Below, piece after piece: positions 6,987 through 15,524 of a DNA stretch of 64,000 nucleotides (position 1 is its first letter; every line of letters starts with the position of its first letter). The stretch comes from Candidatus Solirubrobacter pratensis. Its GTDB lineage: Bacteria; Actinomycetota; Thermoleophilia; Solirubrobacterales; Solirubrobacteraceae. The stretch covers positions 62,001-126,000 of the forward strand of contig NZ_AUEK01000006.1 of assembly GCF_000425945.1 (NCBI RefSeq), written 5' to 3'. Made by a program: the position numbers and the translations under genes. Below the pieces are notes generated by a model that saw nothing but the letters and a program-made list of their open reading frames with translations, made no database searches and had not been told where the DNA came from.

Positions 6987-8498
6987 GTGACGGGAACGGC
7001 GGCCGGGCGGCACGCTCGCCGGTGGAGGCCGGCGGTGCTCGGGGCGATGTGGGCGGTCGCGCTGGCGATCACGGTCGCAGCAGGCGTGCTGGCGGGCCGC
7101 GCCGCGGTCTCCCGGGAGCGCGCGGCGCCGGCCGGCGATCGCGTGGTGCGCGCCGGCGTGGCGACGCTCGTCGTGCCCCGCGAATGGCGGAGCGTCGCGC
7201 CGGACGGCACGGGGCTGGCCGGCGTGCCGGCTGCACGGACGGCCGCGATGGCTCCGTGGCCGGCCCTGCCCGACCGCGTGATCGTGACCGTCGCGCCGGC
7301 CGGCGATGCCTCGCTCATCCCCCGCGCGCTGCGAAGGCTCGTACGCGACGTCCGTCAGGGGCCGCGCCCGACGCGGCTGGCCGGCTACCGCGCCTGGCGC
7401 TACGCCGGCTTGCTGGCTCCCGACCGGGACGTGCTGGACGTGACGGTCCTGCCGACCGGCGCGGGCGTGCTCGCCGTCGCCTGCACCTCGCCGCCGTGGG
7501 AGGCGGGCGCGATGGCGGATTGCGCGTCCTCGATCCGGTCGGTGTCGCTGCGCGGCACCGCGGCGTTGCTCCCGGCGCGTGACCTCGCGCTCCGGCTCAG
7601 GCTTCCACGCGTGCTCGCGGCGCTGGACCGTGCGCGGGTCCGCGACCGTGCCGCACTCGCGCGGGCCGCGACCGGCGCGGACCAGGCTCGGCTGGCACGC
7701 CGGCTGGCGAGCGCGCACCTCGCCGCGGCGGAATCGCTGCGCCCGGTCGCGGGGCGCGCGGGCGAGCCGCTGCTCGGCGAGCTCTCTGACGTGGCGGGCG
7801 CCTATTCGGCGCTTGCGAGCGCGGCGAGCGCCGGGTCGGCGCTGGACTTCGAGACGGCGCGAGAGACGGTCGCGAGCGCGGAGGCGGGACTGGCCGGAGG
7901 GATCGCCCGCGTCGCTCCGCCCCGTGGGAGACAAGCGGCGGTCGTCCAGCCGTCGCCGCCGCCGTTCCGGCGGCCCGCGGAGGAAGGCGCCGACGCGCGG
8001 TGGATCGCGCTCGCGCTCGTGGCGTTCCTCGGCCTGCTCGCCGCCGGACTGGCGACGCTCCGCGCTCGCGGCCGCCGCGGTCGCACCGATCCCGCCCCGC
8101 GAGCGAGGGCGCTCGCCGGTGCGGCGTTCGTACCCGAGCCCGCAGCGTTCTGGGGCGTCCCCGGCTACCCGGGCCCGCCCGACGCCGCATCGGGCGCCGT
8201 ACACGCCGCGCGGCCCGCACCGGCCGAGACCGCGGCGAGCGCCACGCCGTCCGCCGGCGCGCACGCCCCGGCCGAGACCGCGGCGAGCGCCACGCCGTCC
8301 GCCGGCGCGCACGCCCCGGCCGAAGCCGCGTCGAGCGCGGTGCCGTCGCCACCGGCCGCGGCTCCGCCGGAACGGCCCCTGGCCGGCGCCGCCGGCGGCT
8401 GGGACGCGCCCCCGGCTGAGCTTGCCAGGGCCGCGGCCGGCGCAGCCGGCACGAAGACGGCTGCGCGTCCCGATGACCGGCTCGACGAGCCGCGCTGA
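6987..8498 (+). CDS. Membrane-anchored protein with two helices and C-terminal tandem repeats
   Basis: 503 residues from GTG 6987, four bases after the previous stop. An N-terminal helix (AVLGAMWAVALAITVAAGVLA) is followed by an extracytoplasmic domain with a PsbP/LpqN-like flavour (VPREWRSVAPDG, DRVIVTVAP, GYRAWRYAGL, LAVACTSPPW), a helical Ala/Arg-rich part, a second helix (WIALALVAFLGLLAAGLATL, ~residue 340) and a disordered tail with an APAETAASATPSAGAH repeat. The family is not recognised. It is probably the last gene of the 5601-8498 unit. Confidence 0.65.
   Translation: MTGTAAGRHARRWRPAVLGAMWAVALAITVAAGVLAGRAAVSRERAAPAGDRVVRAGVATLVVPREWRSVAPDGTGLAGVPAARTAAMAPWPALPDRVIVTVAPAGDASLIPRALRRLVRDVRQGPRPTRLAGYRAWRYAGLLAPDRDVLDVTVLPTGAGVLAVACTSPPWEAGAMADCASSIRSVSLRGTAALLPARDLALRLRLPRVLAALDRARVRDRAALARAATGADQARLARRLASAHLAAAESLRPVAGRAGEPLLGELSDVAGAYSALASAASAGSALDFETARETVASAEAGLAGGIARVAPPRGRQAAVVQPSPPPFRRPAEEGADARWIALALVAFLGLLAAGLATLRARGRRGRTDPAPRARALAGAAFVPEPAAFWGVPGYPGPPDAASGAVHAARPAPAETAASATPSAGAHAPAETAASATPSAGAHAPAEAASSAVPSPPAAAPPERPLAGAAGGWDAPPAELARAAAGAAGTKTAARPDDRLDEPR
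8223..8318 (+). repeat. Two exact 48-bp tandem repeats inside a coding region
   Basis: Positions 8223-8270 and 8271-8318 are identical in all 48 bases; a third, diverged copy begins at 8319 (GCCGAAGCCGCGTCGAGC). The unit is a multiple of three, so each copy adds 16 residues to the disordered tail of the membrane protein without breaking the frame. Confidence 0.9.
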
Positions 8499-9260
8499 AC
8501 GACCACCGGCACGGAGACCGCGCGAGCCGAGAATCCGCGGACTCGCGGCCAGAGCTGCGGGGTCTGACTGGCCATCAGGAGCGGGAGGACCTCATCGACG
8601 ATCTCCGCATCCGAACGAGGCGCTCGGCGCGCGGCAGGCAGCTCAAGACGTCCGTGGCACCGTCGGCGGGCTCGCCGCGAGCGCGCCGGGCATGCAGCTC
8701 CTCGCCGAGGACGGCCCGGACGAAGACATCGTCCGCGAGTGTCTTCAGCCGCGGCAGCAACCGGAACGGACGTCGCCGCGGGCAGCGCGCGACGTGCGGC
8801 GCGGGATGCATGCGTTCCTACTCGCGTCCAGACGCGCCAAAGGCCCATCCCGGTTTCCGCCGGCTTGCGTCGTGGGACGAAAGGTCGTGGTCGCCCGAGA
8901 GCTCGGACGCTGGGCCGGCCGGGCGCGATCGGATGCTCGGGGGCGTTTCGGGCCGCTCGACCACGCACCGGCTCGAATCGGTGCGCGCGATGCCCACCGT
9001 CCGATCTCGGTCGCCGTTGCGCGGGCTCGCGGTCAGAGCGCCGATGAGACCTCGGTGGGGAGTCGCCGCCGGAGCGGAACAGGAGGGTGGCGGCGGGCCG
9101 GATTGCTCCGTAGCCCCTGCTTTCCCCGGCGTCGAGGGATAGACTGCGTTTGCGGCGGGTATCTCACGAGGGTCCCCGTTGCGTGATGTGAGCCAGTCTG
9201 GCGATCCGGTTCTCGTGAGGGCCGGTCGCAGGGCGGTCGTGACCACTCCACCGATCTCCC
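8499..9260 (+). other. 762-bp stretch without a convincing gene
   Basis: Open frames exist on both strands, but none has a recognisable domain, a good start or consistent third-position G+C. A minus-strand fragment around 8575-8680 (SDAEIVDEVLPLLMASQTPQ) looks weakly protein-like but breaks frame, so decayed coding sequence is possible. The segment probably also holds the promoter of the STAS gene at 9261. Confidence 0.5.
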
Positions 9261-9602
9261 ATGCGTGAGCAGCCCGACAAAGAAGACTCCCGTTTCGCCG
9301 TTCAGACACGGCCTGACCGGGAGCGCGCGTTCGTGGTCGCCCAGGGCGAGCTGGACGTGGCCACCGTGGCGCACGTGCGCGGCGCGGTGGGCGAGCTGCG
9401 GTCGGCGGGCTGGGACCGGATCGTGCTCGATCTGCGCGGGTTGACGTTCATGGACTCCACGGGCCTCTGCCTGCTCGTGGAGCTCGACCGCGACGCTCGC
9501 CGGGAGAGCTGGCAGCTCACCATCCAGGACGGGTCCGGGCCGGTCCGCCGTCTGCTCGAGCTGTCGGGCCTCGCCACGCACTTCGTCGTCATCCGCGACT
9601 GA
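9261..9602 (+). CDS. STAS-domain anti-sigma factor antagonist
   Basis: 113 residues, a single STAS domain. The strand AFVVAQGELDVATVAHVRG and the phosphorylation-loop motif LTFMDSTGLCLLVEL are those of RsbV/SpoIIAA proteins, where the Ser of DSTG is phosphorylated by an HATPase kinase and the unphosphorylated form frees a sigma factor. It lies just upstream of a SigB/F-like sigma gene and another STAS gene, consistent with one partner-switching module. Confidence 0.9.
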   Translation: MREQPDKEDSRFAVQTRPDRERAFVVAQGELDVATVAHVRGAVGELRSAGWDRIVLDLRGLTFMDSTGLCLLVELDRDARRESWQLTIQDGSGPVRRLLELSGLATHFVVIRD

Positions 9603-9724
9603 TCCAGAGAACGCGTGACGGCGCGCCGGCCGGCTCCGCGGGCCTCTTCACGGGCGACGGCCTCGCGCGCGATCTCCGTTCATGAGGTTTGGGACGCGCG
9701 AAGTGGGGCGACGTCAGATGTGTG

Positions 9725-10519
9725 ATGTCCACCGCACACATCAACACGAGGAGATCAGTCCCACCATCACATCGCGCGATCGAGGAGGCGAGGCTGTTCC
9801 GTCGCTATCGGCGTGACGGCGACGTCGCGGCCCGCAACGCGCTCGTCGCGCGCTACATGCCGCTCGCCCGGCACCTCGCGCGCGCGTATCCTGCGCACGG
9901 CGAACGCGACGACCTCAGTCAGGTCGCCGCACTCGCGCTCATCAAGGCCGTCGACCGCTACGACCCCGACCGCGGCACCGCCTTCACCTCCTTCGCCACG
10001 CCCACCATCCTCGGCGAGCTCAAGCGCTACTTCCGCGACCACGGCTGGGCGCTCCGCGTCCCACGCGAGCTCCAAGAGCGCACCGTCCGCGTCGAACGCG
10101 CCACCGCCCAGCTCACGAACGAGCTCGGCCGCGCCCCCACGCCCGCGGAGATCGCCACCGCGATCGACTCCACCGTCGAAGACGTCTGCGACGCGCTCGC
10201 CTGCGCCGGCGCCCATCATCCCGAGCGAATCGACGCACCCCGCCGCCGCGATGACGACCCACTGCCGCGCCTCCCCGCCGCCACCGACACCGGCTACGCC
10301 CGCGTCGACGACGCGCTCTGGCTTCAATGCCTCCTCGAGCGCCTCTCCGACACCGAACGGACCGTCGTCCGCCTTCGCTTCCACGACGACCTGCTCCAAC
10401 GCGAGATCGCCGCGGCGCTCGGCGTCTCCCAGATGCAGGTCTCGCGCATCCTCAGACGCGCGCTCGAGAAGCTCCACGACCAGACAGGCACCGCACACCC
10501 GGCTCACCTGGCGGCATGA
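9725..10519 (+). CDS. RNA polymerase sigma factor, SigB/SigF/SigG-like
   Basis: 264 residues from ATG 9725. A TTG at 9689 would add 12 residues; neither has a clear Shine-Dalgarno. Region 2 (RNALVARYMPLARHLARAY, DDLSQVAALALIKAVDRYDP, GTAFTSFATPTILGELKRYFRDHGW) and region 3 (VPRELQERTVRVERAT, LGRAPTPAEIATAI) are typical of group 3 stress or sporulation-type sigma factors. Region 4 is LSDTERTVVRLRFHDDLLQREIA followed by LGVSQMQVSRILRRAL. Such factors read promoters of the GTTT...GGG(T)A class, and candidates occur at 13654-13679 and 15080-15105. No RsbW-type single-domain kinase is adjacent; the MEDS-HATPase gene at 11108 is the best candidate regulator. Confidence 0.92.
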   Translation: MSTAHINTRRSVPPSHRAIEEARLFRRYRRDGDVAARNALVARYMPLARHLARAYPAHGERDDLSQVAALALIKAVDRYDPDRGTAFTSFATPTILGELKRYFRDHGWALRVPRELQERTVRVERATAQLTNELGRAPTPAEIATAIDSTVEDVCDALACAGAHHPERIDAPRRRDDDPLPRLPAATDTGYARVDDALWLQCLLERLSDTERTVVRLRFHDDLLQREIAAALGVSQMQVSRILRRALEKLHDQTGTAHPAHLAA

Positions 10520-10631
10520 GCGCCGCGGCGGTCAGCGCGCGCGCCGGCGCCGAACGGGTACCGTGCCCATTCGGGCTCGAAGTCCGCACGGTGGGGCAGG
10601 CGCTCCGCCCGCTGCCGAGTACGGTTGCCGC

Positions 10632-11006
10632 ATGGTCCTCTGGGTATCTGAGCCGGCACGGGACGTGGCGAGCCCAGTCGAGGTGGAGACGCTCACGGCT
10701 GCGGAGTGGCTGGTCGTCGCCGCGGCGGGCGAGATCGACATCGCGACCGCGACGGAGGTCCGAGGTGCGATCGACCGCGCCTTCGCGGCCGGCGCGGTCG
10801 CGATCTGCGTCGACCTCAGTCGCGTCGAGTTCATGGATTCCACAGGCCTCCGGGTGTTACTCGACGGCCGGAGCGCCGCCACGGCCCGCGGTGCCCGCTT
10901 CGCGGTGGTTTGTCCGCCGGGGCCTGTCATGCGCGTGTTCGAGGTCGCCGGAGTCGCGCCGTCGTTCGTCTTGCACCGCGACCGCGCGTCTGCGGTCGCG
11001 GGCTGA
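10632..11006 (+). CDS. STAS-domain anti-sigma factor antagonist (second copy)
   Basis: 124 residues with a single STAS domain: WLVVAAAGEIDIATATEVRG, then VDLSRVEFMDSTGLRVLLDG with the phosphorylatable Ser in DSTG, and the C-terminal VMRVFEVAGVAPSFVLHRD. The N-terminus is about 20 residues longer than in the first STAS protein. It lies between the sigma gene and the MEDS-HATPase gene, same strand, with gaps of about 110 and 100 bases. A partner for that ATPase is inferred. Confidence 0.9.
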   Translation: MVLWVSEPARDVASPVEVETLTAAEWLVVAAAGEIDIATATEVRGAIDRAFAAGAVAICVDLSRVEFMDSTGLRVLLDGRSAATARGARFAVVCPPGPVMRVFEVAGVAPSFVLHRDRASAVAG

Positions 11007-11107
11007 GCCTGCCCGTACTCGCCGCAGCGAGTCAGAACGCGGGCTCGCTCATGCCTGCGCTCCACGGTGCCGGGTAGTGCCATCGCGATGGAGATGGAGC
11101 GCGGCGG

Positions 11108-12055
11108 ATGAGCGCCCGCCCGCACGACGGCATGCACCCACGGCACTGGGCGCTCGTGTATGACGACGCGGATCGCTTCGCGGCGGGCGTCGGCGCGTTC
11201 GTTCGCGAGGGCGTGGATCGCGGCGAGCGGGTCCTGGCCGCGTTGACGCGAGAGAAGGCGGCGTGGCTGCGCGAGGAGCTGGGCGAGGACCGGGAGATGG
11301 TCGAGTTCGCCGACGCGGGGGAGCTCTACGCTCGCCCCGGGCCGATGCTGACGGCCGTGGTCGAGTACCTCCGGCGGCACGCGGCCCCGGGCCGAGGCCG
11401 GGTGCGGGTGGTGGCCGAGCAGGCGCTGGCGACGCGCGCGCCGGCCGACACGCGTGCGTATTTGCGCTACGAGGCTGCGTCGAACGTCGTCTACCAGCGC
11501 TTCGCCGCCTCGGTGCTGTGTCCGTATGACGCCCACCTGCTTCCCGACGCCGTCGTCGAGGATGCGCTGCGCACGCATCCCGAGGTGCTCGACGCGACGG
11601 GTCCGCGGCGCAGCGACGCGTTCCTGGACCCGCGCGACTTCATCCGCGGGCGAGAGCGCGTCGAAGCCGCACCGCCGGGCGCGCCCGTGCAGGAGCTCGA
11701 GCGGCTCGAGGACATCCCGGTCGCGCGGCGGCTCGCGGGCGAGTACGCCGGTGCCGCCGGGCTGTCTCGCGCGACGATCGAGGACATGCTGGTCGCCGTC
11801 AGTGAGGTGGCGACCAACGCGCTCGTCCACGGACAGGCGCCGCGCTGCATGTGGATCTACCTTCGCCATGATGCGCTGGTCTGCCACGTCCACGACGGCG
11901 GACCCGGGTTGCCCGATCCGCTGCTCGGCTACCTCCCGCCCGACTCCGGCGTGCACGAAGGCCGCGGGCTGTGGCTCGCCCACCACTTCTGCGACATCGT
12001 CGAGGTCGCCGCCGACCGGTCCGGTACGCACGTCTACCTGCGGATGCGCCTCTAG
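11108..12055 (+). CDS. MEDS sensor domain fused to RsbW-like HATPase (anti-sigma kinase)
   Basis: 315 residues. Residues ~10-180 match the MEDS (DcmR-like sensory) domain: HWALVYDDADRFAAGVGAFV, GVDRGERVLAALT, VVAEQALATR, YEAASNVVYQRFAASVLCPYD. Residues ~195-315 form a GHKL/HATPase_c domain: the N-box AVSEVATNALVHG, VHDGGPGLPDP (G1) and EGRGLWLAHHFCDIVEV (G2-like). This fusion is common in Actinobacteria and is expected to bind or phosphorylate STAS antagonists and hold sigma factors. The start is supported by GGAGCGCGGCGG just upstream. It probably acts on the neighbouring sigma and STAS proteins. Confidence 0.88.
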   Translation: MSARPHDGMHPRHWALVYDDADRFAAGVGAFVREGVDRGERVLAALTREKAAWLREELGEDREMVEFADAGELYARPGPMLTAVVEYLRRHAAPGRGRVRVVAEQALATRAPADTRAYLRYEAASNVVYQRFAASVLCPYDAHLLPDAVVEDALRTHPEVLDATGPRRSDAFLDPRDFIRGRERVEAAPPGAPVQELERLEDIPVARRLAGEYAGAAGLSRATIEDMLVAVSEVATNALVHGQAPRCMWIYLRHDALVCHVHDGGPGLPDPLLGYLPPDSGVHEGRGLWLAHHFCDIVEVAADRSGTHVYLRMRL

Positions 12056-12071
12056 CGTCGGCCGCGACGGC

Positions 12072-12407
12072 TCAGCTCAAGAGCTCCGCGAGATCGGCGT
12101 CGGCGAGCTTCGCCTTGGGGACGAACGCCATGCCCCCTCCCGGCCGGACCACGGTGTCGGCCGACGTGAGGAGCACCCGCAGCTCGGGCATGGTGCCGAG
12201 CAGCTCCGCCGCCAGCGCGGGGCCGTAGCCGTCCGGCAGGTTGATGTCGATCAGCGCGGCGTCCGGGCGAAGGCGCGCGCACGCGCGCTGCCCCTCGGCG
12301 ACGTCGCCCGCCTCGCCGGCGACATCCAGGCCGCAGCGGCGCAGCAGCAGCCGCGCGAGCCGCCGGAACTCAGCGTCGTCGTCCACGATGACCACAGTCG
12401 CCGCCAC
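12072..12407 (-). CDS. Stand-alone response-regulator receiver domain
   Basis: 111 residues from GTG 12407 with a GGGAG element upstream. It contains only a CheY-like receiver: acidic pocket VVIVDDDAEF, phospho-acceptor Asp in ALIDINLPDGYG, LLTSAD (Thr/Ser switch) and the conserved Lys in AFVPKAKL. There is no output domain, so it would work by protein contact. It converges on the MEDS-HATPase gene with a 16-base gap. No histidine kinase is in the window. Confidence 0.85.
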   Translation of the reverse strand: MAATVVIVDDDAEFRRLARLLLRRCGLDVAGEAGDVAEGQRACARLRPDAALIDINLPDGYGPALAAELLGTMPELRVLLTSADTVVRPGGGMAFVPKAKLADADLAELLS

Positions 12408-12520
12408 TGGTGAAGAAGATACTCCCGCACAGGGGCAAATGGAGCAAACGGACGACCGCAACAAGCGGGTTCGTCGCGTTCGAACCGACGCGTCGCGGGC
12501 GCAGTTCTGATCGCGGTTGG

Positions 12521-13066
12521 TCACGTCCGCGGGTTGCACTCGCCCGCAGGGGCGGCGCGAAACATCGCCAGCACACGACCGCCGAGCAGGTTCACCCGGC
12601 GAATCGCCGCGGTCAGCGCTCGGTCGTCGAACGTGCCGGCGAGCACGTTGGTATCCCCGGCCGCGACACTTGCCGCGTCGGGAAACGCGGGGGCCGACGT
12701 CGCCGCGTCCAATCCTGTGACGTGCAACTCGTAACGCCCGGACTCCAGTGGCCGCGACGGTGGCGGTGCAAGGCCGCCGCGCAGCGCCCGGTCTGCCGCG
12801 TCGAGGGCGAGCGCCGTGCTCAAGAGGGCCACGGCGTCGGCGCGCGCGTTCCAGGTGTCCGGGTCTGAGACGGCGTCCTGGGCGAGGGCGTCGATCCCCG
12901 AGTCGACGTCCAGCCGCCGGGCCGGGCGTCTCGGGCGCTCCAGGTACCAGCCCACCGCGGTACGCGGCTGCGTGCGCCACTGCAAGCGCGCGACCACGCG
13001 ACCACCGCGCTGGAGGTCGAGACTCCCGAGCAGGGACAATCGGTCGTCGGCTGATTGGACTCGCAT
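12521..13066 (-). CDS. Uncharacterised protein, possible stress-linked
   Basis: 181 residues from the ATG at 13066; an ATG at 13177 would add a Cys/Arg/Pro-rich N-terminus that looks non-native. No signal peptide or membrane helix. It is soluble and mixed, with segments such as VQSADDRLSLLGSLDLQRGG, TAVGWYLERP and a C-terminal NLLGGRVLAMFRAAP. I do not recognise a family. The upstream and downstream neighbours are signalling genes, but no operon link is evident. Confidence 0.5.
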   Translation of the reverse strand: MRVQSADDRLSLLGSLDLQRGGRVVARLQWRTQPRTAVGWYLERPRRPARRLDVDSGIDALAQDAVSDPDTWNARADAVALLSTALALDAADRALRGGLAPPPSRPLESGRYELHVTGLDAATSAPAFPDAASVAAGDTNVLAGTFDDRALTAAIRRVNLLGGRVLAMFRAAPAGECNPRT

Positions 13067-13291
13067 CTCGGCCGGCTCACCCGCGTCGATGTGCCGTGCC
13101 GCGGGCGGCCGGCGCAGACAGTAGATTCGGGCTCCGGGCATCCGAGGTCGGCATGTCAGAGAGCGGTCGATGAACATCCGTCGTCCGCGGCGGCGCGCAG
13201 GCTGACGCCGCAGCGAGCGAGAATTCCCGGACCCCGGGGGGCTAACGCGTGCGTCAGCAGGATGACCGTGAGGCAGGTGCCGGCACGCGGC

Positions 13292-13612
13292 TCAACTGGT
13301 GGCGGCGAGGGCGTACGGCCGCGAGGCGTGCAGCGCGAAGGTGTGCGCAACGCCTGCTCGCCGGAGCGCCGCGTTCGCCGCGCTGCCGCGCGGCGCGATG
13401 ACGCGCAGCCGGCCGCCGAGGCGCGAGCGGGCGGCGACGAGTGACTCGACGGCGCGGGCGCGCATCGTCTCAACGGCCGTGAGATCGACCACGACGGCGC
13501 GGCTGCTGCGCGCCGCCTGGACCAGGCACTCGTCGAACTTTCGGCAGTGCGGCGCGTCGAGGGCGCCGCTGAGCACGATGAGCAGGGTACCGCCGATCGC
13601 ATCGACCGTCAT
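13292..13612 (-). CDS. Divergent STAS-domain protein lacking the phosphorylation motif
   Basis: 106 residues. STAS fold elements are present: GGTLLIVLSGALDAPHCRKF, then AVVVDLTAVETMRARAVESLV and LRVIAPRGSAANAALRRAGV. In the loop that normally reads MDSTG this protein has MRARA, so the phosphorylatable Ser/Thr is absent. It could be a constitutively active antagonist or a binding-only partner (inference). A SigB-like promoter candidate lies 42 bases upstream of the ATG. Confidence 0.75.
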   Translation of the reverse strand: MTVDAIGGTLLIVLSGALDAPHCRKFDECLVQAARSSRAVVVDLTAVETMRARAVESLVAARSRLGGRLRVIAPRGSAANAALRRAGVAHTFALHASRPYALAATS

Positions 13613-13653
13613 GGCGGGCGGTACCGGCGTCGCATCCTCCACGTGACCGGCAC

Positions 13654-13679
13654 CTTCCCCCCGGCCAGGGCGGATAAAC
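13654..13679 (-). promoter_or_regulatory. Candidate SigB/F-type promoter
   Basis: Read on the minus strand: GTTTAT (13679-13674), a 14-base spacer, GGGAAG (13659-13654), close to the GTTT-N14-GGGTA pattern of stress sigma factors. It sits 42 bases upstream of the divergent STAS gene. Confidence 0.4.
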
Positions 13680-13840
13680 CACGTCTCGATCGAAGCGCGC
13701 GCCGACCGCGTCCCCGGTCGGCCCGTTGGTGGCGGCCGCCTGCCGCGTAGCGATCGTGTTGGTGCGCGTTGCGGTTCCGAGCAGCGTGTGGGCGGGCACA
13801 AGATCGTCGAAGGCTTCAAACCGCGAGGGAGGTTCCCGTG

Positions 13841-14377
13841 GTGATTTCGCATCAGACGGTTCGGCTGGAGCGGGGAGGACACTCCTCGCCGGATCGCGGC
13901 ATGTGTGTGATGGAGCTCGCGTCGGTGCTCGCCGGCGAGCCATTCAGCGATCACCCGCGCGCCGTGTGCCCGGTGATCGCGAGCGCCCTGCGAACGTACA
14001 ACGACCGCGTGGACGCCGAGCGCCGTCAGCAGCTGATCCCGTACGCCGCGGAGGTCGTAGGCAGCTGTGCGGACCGCGAGGTACGGCGTCTGCGTGCGGC
14101 TCGCTGCGCGGCGTGGGCGGTCGAGCGCGGCGTCCGTGTGCGGCCCTGGCAGTGGCGTCGGCGCCGCCTCGTCGCCGGCCGCGGCGCGCACATGCTGGGA
14201 GAGCGTCTGCTGTGCTGGGCGGGCGCTGCCGCCGGATCGCGGGGGGACGACGCGCTGCTGGGGCTGGTGAGCGAGCTGGTCGCGATCGGCCGGGACCGCG
14301 CCCCGACCGCGCCGCCGAAGGTCCCGTTCCCAGCGGATAGCGAAGAGTCGCAGCGCCTCAGCGCGACGGGAGCGTGA
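13841..14377 (+). CDS. Uncharacterised Arg/Ala-rich helical protein
   Basis: 178 residues from GTG 13841, with GAGGGAGG eight bases upstream; the adjacent GTG 13838 is an alternative. The conserved-looking core is GMCVMELASVLAGEPFSDHP followed by RAVCPVIASALRTYNDRVD, with three to four cysteines. The rest is helical. Proteins with this start occur widely in Actinobacteria, but I cannot name a function. It sits inside the stress block and runs with the UspA-like gene downstream. Confidence 0.6.
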   Translation: MISHQTVRLERGGHSSPDRGMCVMELASVLAGEPFSDHPRAVCPVIASALRTYNDRVDAERRQQLIPYAAEVVGSCADREVRRLRAARCAAWAVERGVRVRPWQWRRRRLVAGRGAHMLGERLLCWAGAAAGSRGDDALLGLVSELVAIGRDRAPTAPPKVPFPADSEESQRLSATGA

Positions 14378-14591
14378 ACGGCCCGCGGGTCGGCTGCGAC
14401 GTCAGCGCGTGGCGCTCGGCGGCCAGGCCCGCGGATCCCCGATGGTCAGATGCGATCGGCACGGCGAACAACTGCGTCGTGTCGAACGCGTCTGGGTGGT
14501 CAGTCGCCGCGGGCGGTCGCCGGGCGGCGACGACCTGGCTCTCCTCGCGGCGGAGGTTGACGCGCGAGCGCCCGAGGAGTACGACGAGCCT

Positions 14592-15038
14592 GTGTCCGCA
14601 AAGGCGAACGAGCCGCGGCACATCCTGATCGTTGCCAACCGCACCGCGGCGACCCCGGCGCTGATCGCGGAGGTTCGCCGGCGGGCGTCGGCGAGCGCGT
14701 GCCGGTTCACGCTGCTCGTTCCGCGGTCGTTCTGGGATGCCGACACCGAGGAATCGGCGATCACGCTCGAGCTCGCCATCCCGCTGCTCGAGGACGCGGC
14801 CGGTGCTCGCGTGGAAGGGCTTGTCGGCGATGAGGATCCGTTCCTGGCGGTCTCCGCAGCGCTGGAGGACGGTTCCTACGACGAGATCATCGTCTCAACG
14901 CTTCCAGCACGCGTGTCGCACTGGCTCCACATCGACCTGCCGACGCGCCTACAGCGGCTAGGACTCCCCGTCACCGTCCTCACCGCCAAGAAGGCAGACC
15001 GCCCGCTGGCACGCGGCCGTGCCGGCGAGCATCCCTGA
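14592..15038 (+). CDS. UspA-like small nucleotide-binding-fold protein
   Basis: 148 residues from GTG 14592; an upstream GTG at 14409 would add a region without family character. The fold pattern is that of universal stress proteins: RHILIVANRTAATPALIAEV strand-helix start, CRFTLLVPRSF, then YDEIIVSTLPARVSHWLHID and LPTRLQRLGLPVTVLTAKK. The usual ATP-binding GxxGxxxxxxxxG(S/T) motif is replaced by TLPARVSHWLHIDLP, so it probably belongs to the non-canonical subgroup. A stress-response role is inferred from fold and location. Confidence 0.7.
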   Translation: MSAKANEPRHILIVANRTAATPALIAEVRRRASASACRFTLLVPRSFWDADTEESAITLELAIPLLEDAAGARVEGLVGDEDPFLAVSAALEDGSYDEIIVSTLPARVSHWLHIDLPTRLQRLGLPVTVLTAKKADRPLARGRAGEHP

Positions 15039-15079
15039 CCCCATGACGCCGGAAGAGGTCGACGGCCGTAACCCATGAG

Positions 15080-15105
15080 GTTAAGCAGCATCAACATTTG
15101 GGGGT
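15080..15105 (+). promoter_or_regulatory. Candidate SigB/F-type promoter
   Basis: GTTAAG (15080-15085), 14-base spacer, GGGGGT (15100-15105), resembling the GTTTAA-N14-GGGTAT class. It ends 34 bases before the start of the small secreted protein gene. Confidence 0.35.
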
Positions 15106-15139
15106 CTTGCCGGCTGGCTGGGGAGCCGAAAGTACGCCC

Positions 15140-15517
15140 ATGAACAAGCCCCTTCGGTCCAACCTTACGGTCCGTCGCCTCGCCGCCGTGGCTCTCGCCG
15201 TCGCCGCCGTTCCGCTCGCCGCCAGCCCCGCCTCCGCAGCTCCTGGCCGCCGCTTCCACCACAGCAGGCACGCGACTTCGGCCGCCACGCCGGTGGCCGC
15301 CGCCCCCGCCGCCGCACCCGCAGCGACCCCTGCCCCGTCCGTGACGTCGGTGATCAGCATCGGCGGCTACGTCTTCTACGACCTCACCTACGCCGAGGCC
15401 GTCGACGCCTGGATCGCCGCGGTCGCCGCCGCACCTGCGGGCTACGTGCCTCCGACCGTCTACTCGGTGTCCGCGAGCACGACCGTCGCTGGCACGGTCG
15501 AGGACGGCAACGGCTGA
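15140..15517 (+). CDS. Small secreted protein
   Basis: 125 residues. A clear Sec signal peptide (NLTVRRLAAVALAVAAVPLA, cleavage near SASA/APGRR), an Ala/Pro-rich stretch, then a short conserved-looking domain ISIGGYVFYDLTYAEAVDAW followed by PPTVYSVSASTTVAG. No known domain. It has its own candidate stress promoter and a strong terminator, so it is probably monocistronic. An upstream in-frame start at 15098 was rejected because it would precede the signal peptide. Confidence 0.7.
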   Translation: MNKPLRSNLTVRRLAAVALAVAAVPLAASPASAAPGRRFHHSRHATSAATPVAAAPAAAPAATPAPSVTSVISIGGYVFYDLTYAEAVDAWIAAVAAAPAGYVPPTVYSVSASTTVAGTVEDGNG

Positions 15518-15524
15518 CCGCCAC

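Noticed and set aside
8818..9309. 163-codon minus-strand frame before the first STAS gene
   Set aside because: The translation is Pro/Ser/Arg-rich without a plausible fold and overlaps the STAS start; no Shine-Dalgarno.
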